In this document: positions 9,519 through 16,599 of the stretch, in pieces
Position numbering within the stretch: the stretch's first letter is position 1
Layout of the letters: each line of letters begins with the position of its first letter
Assembly: GCF_001442535.1 (NCBI RefSeq)
Contig: NZ_CP013141.1
Coordinates: forward strand, 4,870,934 to 4,921,015
Reading direction: 5' to 3'
Length of the DNA: 50,082 bases
Origin: Lysobacter antibioticus
GTDB taxonomy: Bacteria > Pseudomonadota > Gammaproteobacteria > Xanthomonadales > Xanthomonadaceae
Notes under the pieces: generated by a model
Databases searched by the model: none
What the model saw: only the letters and a program-made list of their open reading frames with translations
Told to the model about the DNA's origin: nothing
Translations under genes and position numbers: made by a program

Positions 9519-10451
9519 ATGACGTCCAGCCGCAGTTTCCCCGACTACCCCTTCCAGCCGCAGCGTTTCCAGGTCCGCCCCGGGATCGAGATGAGCTATC
9601 TCGACGAAGGCCCGCGCGATGGCGAGGTCGTGGTGATGCTGCACGGCAATCCGTCGTGGAGCTATTACTGGCGCAAGCTGGTGCTGGCGCTGCGCGATCC
9701 GAGTTCCGGCAAGGCCTATCGCTGCATCGTCCCCGACCATGTCGGCATGGGCCTGTCGGACAAGCCCTCCGACGATCCGGCAGTGCAGCCGCATTACGCT
9801 TACACCCTGCAGTCGCGCGTCGACGACGTCGAGCGCCTGCTCCAGCATCTCGGCGTGACCGGGCCGATGACCCTGGCCGTGCACGATTGGGGCGGCGGCA
9901 TCGGCTTCGGCTGGGGGCTCAAGCATTCCGAGCAGATCAAGCGCCTGGTCATCACCAACACCGGCGCGTTCCCGCTGCCGGCCGCCAAGCCGCTGCCCAA
10001 GCGCCTGCGCCTGGGCCGCGATTCGGCGATCGGCACCGGCCTGATCCGCGGCTTCAACGCCTTCGCCGGCGGCGCCGCGCGCATGGGCGTGGTCAAGCCG
10101 ATGCCGGCCGAGGTGCGCCGCGCCTACCTGGCGCCGTACGACTCCTGGGCCAACCGCATCGCCACCTCGCGTTTCGTCCAGGACATTCCGCTCGCCGACG
10201 GCGACCTGGCCTGGCCGCTGGTGCAGGCGATGGGCCGCAAGCTGCCCGAGTACGCAGACCGCCCGGCCTTCATCGGCTGGGGGCTGCGCGATTTCGTCTT
10301 CGACCATCACTTCCTCAAGGGCTTCACCGACGCGCTGCCGCAGGCGCAGGTGCATGCCTTCGACGATGCCGGCCATTACGTGCTGGAAGATCAGGCCGAA
10401 GTGCTGGTGCCGGAAATCCGCGCCTTCCTCGACCGACACCCTTTGAGCTGA
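9519..10451 (+). CDS. oleB: OleB, alpha/beta-hydrolase beta-lactone decarboxylase of olefin biosynthesis
   Basis: OleB-family enzymes decarboxylate the cis-beta-lactone made by OleC to give a long-chain cis-olefin and CO2. This 310-residue protein looks like a haloalkane dehalogenase: the oxyanion-hole segment is HGNPSWSYYWR (H42-R52), the nucleophile is Asp123 in VHDWGGGIG, and the catalytic His286 lies in DDAGHY. On sequence alone it could be named a dehalogenase, but the oleC and oleD genes directly downstream decide the role. The start at 9519 (MTSSRSFPDYPF) is where similarity begins; in-frame codons upstream look non-coding. The oleC start is only 4 bp past the stop. Confidence 0.92.
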   Translation: MTSSRSFPDYPFQPQRFQVRPGIEMSYLDEGPRDGEVVVMLHGNPSWSYYWRKLVLALRDPSSGKAYRCIVPDHVGMGLSDKPSDDPAVQPHYAYTLQSRVDDVERLLQHLGVTGPMTLAVHDWGGGIGFGWGLKHSEQIKRLVITNTGAFPLPAAKPLPKRLRLGRDSAIGTGLIRGFNAFAGGAARMGVVKPMPAEVRRAYLAPYDSWANRIATSRFVQDIPLADGDLAWPLVQAMGRKLPEYADRPAFIGWGLRDFVFDHHFLKGFTDALPQAQVHAFDDAGHYVLEDQAEVLVPEIRAFLDRHPLS

Positions 10452-10455
10452 GCCG

Positions 10456-12171
10456 ATGACGACCCCGACGTCAGCACCCGTCATCGAAGCCGGCGTCATC
10501 GAAGCCGGCGCCGCCGCTGCGAGCCGCAACGACACCTGCAACATCGCCGCCGCGCTGCCGGCCTGCGCCGCGCAATCGCCCGAGCGGGTGGCGATGCGTT
10601 GCCCGGGCACGCGCCGCAGCGACGGCCTGGCGAGTTACGACGTCGAGCTGACCTACGGCGAACTCGACCGCCGCAGCGATGCGATCGCCGCCGGCCTGGC
10701 CAAGCGCGGCATCGTGCGCGGCACCCGCACCGCGGTGATGGTGCGGCCGTCGCCGGAGTTTTTCCTGCTGATGTTCGCCCTGTTCAAGGCCGGCGCGGTG
10801 CCGGTGCTGATCGACCCGGGCATCGACAAGCGCGCCTTGCGGCAATGCCTGGACGAGGCCGAGCCGGAGGCCTTCATCGGCATTCCGCTGGCCCACATCG
10901 CCCGCGTCGTGCTCGGTTGGGCGAAGTCGGCGCGCATCCGCATCACCACCGGCCGGCGCGCTTTCCTTGCCGACGACACCTTGGCGCGGGTCGAACGCGA
11001 CGGTGCCGGTGCGCCCTCGCAACTCGCCGACACCCGCCCCGACGAAGTCGCCGCGATCGTGTTCACCAGCGGCTCGACCGGCGTGCCGAAGGGCGTGGTG
11101 TTCCGCCATCGCCATTTCGTCGCCCAGATCGAAATGATGGGCGAGGCCTTCGGCATCGCCCCCGGCGGCGTCGACCTGCCGACCTTCCCGCCGTTCGCCT
11201 TGTTCGATCCCGCGTTGGGCCTGACCTCGGTGATCCCCGACATGGACCCGACCCGGCCGGCGCAGGCCGACCCGGTCAAGCTGATCGACGCCATCCACCG
11301 TTTCGGCGTCGACCAGTTGTTCGGCTCGCCTGCACTGATGGCGGTGTTGGCCAAGCACGGCCAGGCCTTGCCGGGGGTCAAGCGGGTCACTTCGGCCGGT
11401 GCGCCGGTGCCGCCGGAAACGGTGGCGGCGCTGCGCGAGTTGTTGCCGCGCGACGCCCAGTTTTGGACTCCCTACGGCGCCACCGAGTGTCTGCCGGTGG
11501 CGGTGATCGAAGGCCGCGAACTGCAGTCCACCCGCGCGGCCACCGAGCAGGGCGCCGGCACCTGCGTGGGTCGCGCGGTCGAGCGCAACGAGGTGCGGAT
11601 CATCCGCATCGACGATGCCGCGATCGAACAATGGTCGGACGATCTGGTGCTGCCGGCCGGCGTGGTTGGCGAGATCACCGTGGCCGGCCCGACCGCGACC
11701 GACAGCTATTTCCGTCGCGATGCCGCCACCCGTGTGGCGAAGATCCGCGAAGTGCGCGGCGAGCTCGACCGCATCGTCCACCGCATGGGCGACCTCGGTT
11801 ATCTCGACGGCGAAGGCCGGCTGTGGTTCTGCGGCCGCAAGACCCATCGCGTCGAAACCGCGAGCGGCCCGCTGTACACCGAACAGGTCGAGCCGGTGTT
11901 CAACACCCATCCGAAGGTGCGCCGCACCGCCTTGGTCGGCACCGGCGCATTCGGTGCGCAGGTGCCGTTGCTGTGGGTGGAGCTGCACGAACCGCGCACC
12001 GCGCCCGCCGAGTGCGAGCGCATCGCCGAAGAACTGCGCACGATCGGCGCCCAGCACGCGCATACCGCCGGTATCGAACGGATCCGTTTCCATCCCGGCT
12101 TTCCGGTCGACATCCGCCATAACGCCAAGATCGGCCGCGAGAAGCTCGCTGCGCAGGCCGCGCGGGGCTGA
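10456..12171 (+). CDS. oleC: OleC, AMP-dependent beta-lactone synthetase
   Basis: This acyl-adenylating enzyme superfamily member has 571 residues. OleC activates the beta-hydroxy acid from OleD with ATP and closes it to a beta-lactone. The P-loop signature FTSGSTGVPKGVVF is at about residues 203-216, FWTPYGATECLP (A5-like) at about 337, and MGDLGYLDGEGRLWFCGRK (A7/A8-like) at about 444. The N-terminus has a small duplicated unit (VIEAG twice) that is probably harmless. It lies 4 bp after oleB and 332 bp before oleD, in a gap that carries two copies of a dispersed palindromic repeat. Membership of the olefin pathway rests on the oleB-oleC-oleD order. Confidence 0.94.
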   Translation: MTTPTSAPVIEAGVIEAGAAAASRNDTCNIAAALPACAAQSPERVAMRCPGTRRSDGLASYDVELTYGELDRRSDAIAAGLAKRGIVRGTRTAVMVRPSPEFFLLMFALFKAGAVPVLIDPGIDKRALRQCLDEAEPEAFIGIPLAHIARVVLGWAKSARIRITTGRRAFLADDTLARVERDGAGAPSQLADTRPDEVAAIVFTSGSTGVPKGVVFRHRHFVAQIEMMGEAFGIAPGGVDLPTFPPFALFDPALGLTSVIPDMDPTRPAQADPVKLIDAIHRFGVDQLFGSPALMAVLAKHGQALPGVKRVTSAGAPVPPETVAALRELLPRDAQFWTPYGATECLPVAVIEGRELQSTRAATEQGAGTCVGRAVERNEVRIIRIDDAAIEQWSDDLVLPAGVVGEITVAGPTATDSYFRRDAATRVAKIREVRGELDRIVHRMGDLGYLDGEGRLWFCGRKTHRVETASGPLYTEQVEPVFNTHPKVRRTALVGTGAFGAQVPLLWVELHEPRTAPAECERIAEELRTIGAQHAHTAGIERIRFHPGFPVDIRHNAKIGREKLAAQAARG

Positions 12172-12252
12172 GGCGGGCGAGGAGCTGCGTCGGATTGACG
12201 CAGGTCGAGGCGCGCATGGCGAGACTTGGCTCTCGGTGCTTCGGGGGCGAAA

Positions 12253-12290
12253 AGCAAATCTCTCCTGGCCCTCCTTTTACAAAGGGGGGG
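12253..12290. repeat. Dispersed palindromic repeat, copy A (AGCAAATC...CAAAGGGGG)
   Basis: The element reads AGCAAATC, then a C-rich run, CCTTTTACAAAGG and a G run. The same arrangement in reverse orientation is at 20403-20440, and a variant with a GC hairpin is at 16544-16587. It sits in the 332-bp oleC-oleD spacer, which holds no gene I can support. Confidence 0.75.
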
Positions 12291-12356
12291 CTCGATAGGA
12301 CGGGGCGAAGAGGCTACAAGGGCTCCATAGACGGCACCGCGGCGGCTATCGCTGTT

Positions 12357-12377
12357 GCCCCCTTTGGCAAAGGGGGC
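12357..12377. repeat. Dispersed palindromic repeat, copy B (core palindrome only)
   Basis: This is an almost perfect palindrome, GCCCCCTTTG then GCAAAGGGGGC. It is the core of the same family as copy A, without the AGCAAATC end. It lies about 70 bp after copy A in the oleC-oleD spacer and could fold as a strong stem in RNA between the two genes. Confidence 0.72.
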
Positions 12378-12503
12378 GAACGGCCGCGCAGCGGACGTGG
12401 GGATGCTTTTCCGGGCCAGCGCACGCCGAAGGCCGCTGCGCTCGGCCTATGATGCGCAGGGTTTCCGCAGCCGCGCGCTGCACTCACGACTTTCACGGAC
12501 GTA

Positions 12504-13529
12504 ATGACGATGAAGATTCTGGTCACCGGCGGCGGCGGTTTTCTCGGACAGGCCCTGTGTCGCGGCCTGGTCGCGCGCGGGCATGAGGTGGTCAGTTTCA
12601 ATCGCGGCCTGTATCCCGCGCTGGAACCGCTCGGCGTGATCCAGCTGCGCGGCGATCTCGCCGACCGCCAGGCCGTGATCGATGCCGCGCAAGGCTGCGA
12701 GGCGGTCTTCCACAACGCCGCCAAGGCCGGCGCCTGGGGCAGTTACGAGAGCTATCACCAGGCCAACGTGGTCGGCACCGAGAACGTGCTCGCAGCCTGC
12801 CGCGCCCACGGCATCGGCAAACTCGTCTACACCTCGACGCCGAGCGTGACTCATCGCGCCACCCATCCGGTCGAAGGCGGCACCGCCGACACGGTGCCCT
12901 ACGGCGAGGGCTTCAAGGCCGCCTACGCGACCACCAAGACCATCGCCGAGAAGGCCGTGCTCGCCGCCAACGGGACGGACCTGGCCACGGTCGCCCTGCG
13001 CCCGCGCCTGATCTGGGGCGTCGGCGACAACCAATTGCTGCCGCGTCTGGTCGAACGCGCCCGCAGCGGTCGCCTGCGCTTCGTCGGCGACGGCCACAAC
13101 CGCATCGACACGACCTATATCGACAACGCCGCGCAGGCGCATTTCGACGCCTTCGAGCATCTCGCCCCGGGCGCGCCCTGCGCCGGCCGCGCCTACTTCA
13201 TCAGCAACGGCGAACCGCGCACGGTGCGCGAGACGGTCAACGGCCTGCTCGCCGCGGTCGGCGCGCCGACCGCCGACAAGACCCTGCCGTTCCGCGCCGC
13301 CTACGCCATCGGCGCGGTCTGCGAGCTGCTGTGGACGCTGCTGCCGCTGAAGGGCGAGCCGCCGATGACGCGTTTCCTCGCCGAGCAGCTGTCGACCACG
13401 CACTGGTACGACATGGCGCCGGCCCGGCGCGACTTCGGCTACGTGCCCCAGGTTGGTTTCGACGAGGGCCTGGCGCGGGTGCGCGCCCACCATGCCCAGG
13501 CCGGCGGCGCCGCCTCGACATCCGCGTAA
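12504..13529 (+). CDS. oleD: OleD, NAD(P)H-dependent 2-alkyl-3-ketoacid reductase
   Basis: This short-chain dehydrogenase of the extended (3-beta-HSD-like) type has 341 residues. OleD reduces the beta-keto acid made by OleA to the beta-hydroxy acid used by OleC. The Rossmann motif TGGGGFLG is at residues 8-15 and the catalytic YATTK (Tyr141, Lys145) is intact. The first ATG (12504) and a second in-frame ATG two codons later are equally possible. It is separated from oleC by a repeat-bearing spacer and followed after 34 bp by ubiJ. No oleA lies in the window, so the pathway's first condensing enzyme must be elsewhere. Confidence 0.93.
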   Translation: MTMKILVTGGGGFLGQALCRGLVARGHEVVSFNRGLYPALEPLGVIQLRGDLADRQAVIDAAQGCEAVFHNAAKAGAWGSYESYHQANVVGTENVLAACRAHGIGKLVYTSTPSVTHRATHPVEGGTADTVPYGEGFKAAYATTKTIAEKAVLAANGTDLATVALRPRLIWGVGDNQLLPRLVERARSGRLRFVGDGHNRIDTTYIDNAAQAHFDAFEHLAPGAPCAGRAYFISNGEPRTVRETVNGLLAAVGAPTADKTLPFRAAYAIGAVCELLWTLLPLKGEPPMTRFLAEQLSTTHWYDMAPARRDFGYVPQVGFDEGLARVRAHHAQAGGAASTSA

Positions 13530-13534
13530 CAGCC

Positions 13535-13552
13535 AGCCGGCGCGCGCCGGCT
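13535..13552. terminator. Perfect 18-bp GC palindrome after oleD (possible weak terminator)
   Basis: AGCCGGCGC followed directly by GCGCCGGCT forms a perfect inverted repeat in the 34-bp gap between oleD and ubiJ. No T tract follows, so intrinsic termination is doubtful; it may only mark or stabilise an mRNA end. Confidence 0.4.
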
Positions 13553-13563
13553 AGAATGGCCGC

Positions 13564-14223
13564 ATGACCGACACCGCCTCGCCCCTGGACGCGCTCAAGC
13601 CGATGGCCGGCCGCGCGCTCGAAGCCGCGTTGAACCGCGCGCTCGCGCTCGATCCCGACACCCGCGAAGCCCTGCGCCCGCTGGATGGCCGCAGCGTCGC
13701 CCTGCACCTGGCGTCGCCGCCGCTGGCCTTGCGCATCGTGGTGGCCGGCGAGCGCCTCGAAGTCGGGCCGGTGCGCGACAGCGACGAGCCCGACCTGTCG
13801 GTGCGCAGCACCCTCGGCGCGATCCTGTCGCAGTTGCCGAACCTGCTCGGCGGCGCGCGCAACGAACACGCCGCGCCGGTCGGCAAGCTGCGCATCGAGG
13901 GCGACGCCGATCTGGCGCGGCGCCTGCAGCGCCTGGCCGAACGCTTCGATCCGGACTGGCAGCAACCCTTCACCGCGGTGTTCGGCGATGTGATCGGGGT
14001 GCAGGTCGCCAACACCCTCGCCGGCGCCCTGCGCCATGCCCGCGACGCCGCCGGCGCGCTGGCGAGCAACGCCGCCGAATACGTCACCGAGGAATCGCGC
14101 GACGTGGTTCCGCGCGACGAACTCAACGCCTTCCACGACGACGTCGACACCTTGCGCGACGACGTCGAGCGCGCGGCCGCACGCGTGGCGCGCTTGCGCG
14201 ACCGCGCGGGACGCGGCGCATGA
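13564..14223 (+). CDS. ubiJ: UbiJ-like ubiquinone biosynthesis accessory factor (SCP2 domain)
   Basis: This cytoplasmic protein of 219 residues has an SCP2-like lipid-binding domain at about residues 15-125 ([19 protein letters not shown] then [18 protein letters not shown]) and a helical, probably coiled-coil C-terminus ([20 protein letters not shown]). UbiJ is needed for aerobic ubiquinone synthesis and works in the Ubi complex with UbiK. Its stop overlaps the ubiB ATG by four bases, the arrangement seen in ubiE-ubiJ-ubiB operons. Here ubiE is not adjacent and oleD takes that place. Assignment rests on the SCP2 pattern and the ubiB partner. Confidence 0.87.
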   Translation: MTDTASPLDALKPMAGRALEAALNRALALDPDTREALRPLDGRSVALHLASPPLALRIVVAGERLEVGPVRDSDEPDLSVRSTLGAILSQLPNLLGGARNEHAAPVGKLRIEGDADLARRLQRLAERFDPDWQQPFTAVFGDVIGVQVANTLAGALRHARDAAGALASNAAEYVTEESRDVVPRDELNAFHDDVDTLRDDVERAAARVARLRDRAGRGA

Positions 14224-15905
14224 GGTCGGCGGTGCGTGCCTGGCGCATCGGCCGCGTGCTGCTGCGCTATCGCCTCGACGACCTGCTCGACGGCACCCCG
14301 GTCGAACGCTGGCTCAAGCTTGCGCGCCCGTTCGTGCCGCGCGCTTCCGACGAGATCGCGGCGATGTCGCGCGGCGCGCGCCTGCGCCTGGTGTTGCAGG
14401 AACTCGGGCCGATCTTCGTCAAGTTCGGGCAGATCCTCTCGACCCGCCGCGACCTGGTGCCGCCCGACATCGCGATCGAGCTGGCCCTGCTGCAGGACCG
14501 GGTCGCGCCGTTCGACGGCGAGACCGCACGTAAGATCGTCGAGGACGCGCTCGAGCGCCGCATCGGCGAGGCCTTCGAATCCTTCGATATCGAGCCGCTG
14601 GCTTCGGCCTCGATCGCCCAGGTGCATGCGGCGCGGTTGCCGGCGCAGGACGGCAAGCCGCCGCGCGAAGTCGTAGTCAAGGTGCTGCGTCCCGATATCG
14701 AGGGCAAGATCGCCGGCGACATCGCCTTGCTCAAGGCGCTCGCCGCCCTGGTCGACCGCGCCCATCCCAGCGCCGACAAGATCCGCCCGCGCGCCATCGT
14801 CGCCGAGATCGAGAGCACGCTCGCCGCCGAGCTGGACCTGCAGCGCGAAGGCGCCAACGCCAGCGTGTTGCGCCGTTTCTGGGCCGACAGCGACGACATG
14901 TACGTGCCGGAAGTGATCTGGTCGCACACCGGCGAGCGCGCGCTGACCCTGGAGCGCGTGTACGGCATTCCATCCGACGACATCGCCGCGCTCGACGCCG
15001 CGGGCATCGACCGGCGTGCGCTCGCCTCCAAGGGCGTGCGGGTGTTCTACACCCAGGTGTTCCGCGACAATTTCTTCCACGCCGATGCCCACGCCGGCAA
15101 CATCTGGGTCGACAGCGACCCGGCGCGGCGCAGCAACCCGCGCTTCATCGCCCTGGACTTCGGCATCATGGGCCAGCTGTCGGACGAGGATCAGTACTAC
15201 CTCGCCGAGAACTTCATGGCGATCTTCAACCGCGACTACCGCCGCATCGCCGAACTGCACGTGCAGGCCGGCTGGATTCCGCCGCACATCCGCATCGACG
15301 AGCTCGAAGCGGCGACGCGCGCGGTGTGCGAGCCGTACTTCACTCGTCCGCTCAGCGAGATCTCGCTGGCCGAGGTGCTGGTCAAACTGTTCCGCACCGC
15401 GCAGCGTTACGAGCTGACCCTGCAGCCGCAGCTGATCCTGTTGCAGAAGACCCTGCTCAACATCGAAGGCGTGGGCCGTCTGCTCGACCCCAAGCTCGAC
15501 ATCTGGGCGGTGGCGCGGCCGGTGCTGCAGCGCATCCTGCTGGACCGCTACAGCCCGCAGCGGCTGGCGAGCGAGTTCCGCAAGCGTCTGCCCGAGCTGG
15601 TCACGCGGGCGCCGGAGATGCCGCGCCTGCTGCACAGCTGGTTGAACCAGCAAGTGTCGGGCCAGCACGAGTTGAAGATGCGCTCGCAGGACATCACCGA
15701 GCTCAACCGCACGATCAAGGACGCGGTGCGGCGTACGGTCGCGGCGATCCTCGGCACCGGCCTGTTGGTGGTCGCGGCGGTGTTGTACGGCATGGAATCG
15801 GGCGGGCCGAGGTTCTGGTCGATCCCGGCCTCGTCGTGGATCGCCGGGCTCGGCGGCCTGTGGGCGTTGCTGGCGGCGTGGCCGCGGAGCAAGAGCTCGG
15901 GTTGA
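14220..15905 (+). CDS. ubiB: UbiB, ABC1/ADCK-family atypical kinase for ubiquinone synthesis
   Basis: This protein of 561 residues supports coenzyme Q synthesis, probably by ATPase activity that frees lipid intermediates from the membrane. The family KxGQ motif is K68-F-G-Q71 ([17 protein letters not shown]), the Ala-rich nucleotide loop is [13 protein letters not shown] near residue 140, and kinase-like catalytic segments [12 protein letters not shown] and [10 protein letters not shown] are intact. Two hydrophobic helices close the C-terminus ([19 protein letters not shown] and [18 protein letters not shown]), as in E. coli UbiB. It is translationally coupled to ubiJ. Downstream lies a gene-free spacer of nearly 700 bp. 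Confidence 0.96.
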   Translation: MRSAVRAWRIGRVLLRYRLDDLLDGTPVERWLKLARPFVPRASDEIAAMSRGARLRLVLQELGPIFVKFGQILSTRRDLVPPDIAIELALLQDRVAPFDGETARKIVEDALERRIGEAFESFDIEPLASASIAQVHAARLPAQDGKPPREVVVKVLRPDIEGKIAGDIALLKALAALVDRAHPSADKIRPRAIVAEIESTLAAELDLQREGANASVLRRFWADSDDMYVPEVIWSHTGERALTLERVYGIPSDDIAALDAAGIDRRALASKGVRVFYTQVFRDNFFHADAHAGNIWVDSDPARRSNPRFIALDFGIMGQLSDEDQYYLAENFMAIFNRDYRRIAELHVQAGWIPPHIRIDELEAATRAVCEPYFTRPLSEISLAEVLVKLFRTAQRYELTLQPQLILLQKTLLNIEGVGRLLDPKLDIWAVARPVLQRILLDRYSPQRLASEFRKRLPELVTRAPEMPRLLHSWLNQQVSGQHELKMRSQDITELNRTIKDAVRRTVAAILGTGLLVVAAVLYGMESGGPRFWSIPASSWIAGLGGLWALLAAWPRSKSSG

Positions 15906-15919
15906 TCGGGCAGCGGGGT

Positions 15920-15939
15920 GCGACTTACTTCGCTCCTAT
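15920..15939 (-). repeat. GTAG-type REP element, inverted and diverged copy
   Basis: On the minus strand this reads ATAGGAGCGAAGTAAGTCGC, a diverged copy of the GTAGGAGCG...GTCGC element at 15981-16004 in opposite orientation. The two form a REP pair (BIME-like) just after ubiB. Confidence 0.65.
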
Positions 15940-15980
15940 AGGGGATGGATTCGCCGCGTTGCGTTGCAGGCTCCGCCTTT

Positions 15981-16004
15981 GTAGGAGCGACGTGAGTCGC
16001 GACC
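15981..16004 (+). repeat. GTAG-type REP element
   Basis: This is a 24-bp palindromic unit beginning GTAGGAGCGACG and ending GTCGCGACC. Similar GTAG-headed REPs (SMAG) are known in Stenotrophomonas. A second direct copy starts at 16062 and another at 48702. REPs of this kind are moved by RAYT transposases; none is encoded in this window. Confidence 0.8.
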
Positions 16005-16061
16005 GCGAATGCGCAGAGACAGCAAGGCCATCGTCGTTCATCGAAGCGGCGCTCGCATAGG

Positions 16062-16184
16062 GTAGGAGCGGCGCGAGCCGCGACCGCGCTGCATCGGTCT
16101 CGCGGCGTATCGATCAAGCAAGATCTAGATCCAGATCAAACGCTAAGAGCTTCCGCCACTAAAGCGGCGGGTTACTTTCTTTTG
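16062..16184 (+). repeat. Composite dispersed repeat: GTAG REP plus AAAGCGGCGGGTTACTTTCT tail, copy 1
   Basis: The unit starts with a GTAG REP, continues through GGTCTCGCG and CCAGATC, and ends with CGCCACTAAAGCGGCGGGT then ACTTTCTTTT. The same order recurs at 48702-48810 with many substitutions and a short deletion, so REP and tail travel together as an element of about 110-125 bp. A further arm (ACAAAAG, GGTAACCAAAGAA) follows here up to about 16250 and pairs partly with the tail. No gene is seen in the whole spacer 15906-16599. Confidence 0.75.
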
Positions 16185-16259
16185 TCATAAGCAACAAAAG
16201 TCCGTCTGGATTCCCTCCGGTCAAAGGTAACCAAAGAAGTTGCTTTTCTTTGAATCACA

Positions 16260-16293
16260 AGCCCGCGCGTTCGTTGCCAACGCGGGGCTTTTT
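16260..16293 (+). terminator. Rho-independent terminator in the post-ubiB spacer
   Basis: AGCCCGCGCGTT, a 7-base loop and AACGCGGGGCT form a stem with one bulged G, followed directly by TTTTT. It lies 355 bp after ubiB, just past the composite repeat. It could end oleBCD-ubiJB transcription or belong to the repeat itself. Confidence 0.7.
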
Positions 16294-16543
16294 CATACGG
16301 GACATCCCTGTCCCGATGAAAAACGGCCCGCATCCCTGCGGGCCGCCCTCCGGGCCTTCGCTTGCCTTCGCTAATGCAGAGCTACGCACAGCCACGGCAA
16401 TGGCAGAATCTTCACGGCAAGCAACGGCAAGCAACGGCAAGCACGGGTGGCGCCGCGGCGGCTCGCTTGCTGTTGCCGATCTAGCCGCGTTCGCGATTCA
16501 AGACCGTGTGCCGATCACTGCAGGACCCGCCGTAGCCCGCTAT

Positions 16544-16587
16544 GGAAAAGGGGGCCGCGCCTGCGAAGCAGGCGCGGGGGATTTGCT
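16544..16587. repeat. Dispersed palindromic repeat, copy D (hairpin variant)
   Basis: GGAAAAGGGGG is followed by a perfect GC hairpin (CCGCGCCTGC and GCAGGCGCGG) and GGGGGATTTGCT. The GGGGGATTTGCT end matches the reversed end of copies A and C. It stands 13 bp past the 3' end of the M16 peptidase gene, so it may also serve as its transcript end. Confidence 0.7.
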
Positions 16588-16599
16588 TTTGCTCTCGCC

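Noticed and set aside
9519..10451. Haloalkane dehalogenase
   Set aside because: The active-site pattern would fit, but oleC and oleD directly downstream make OleB the better name.
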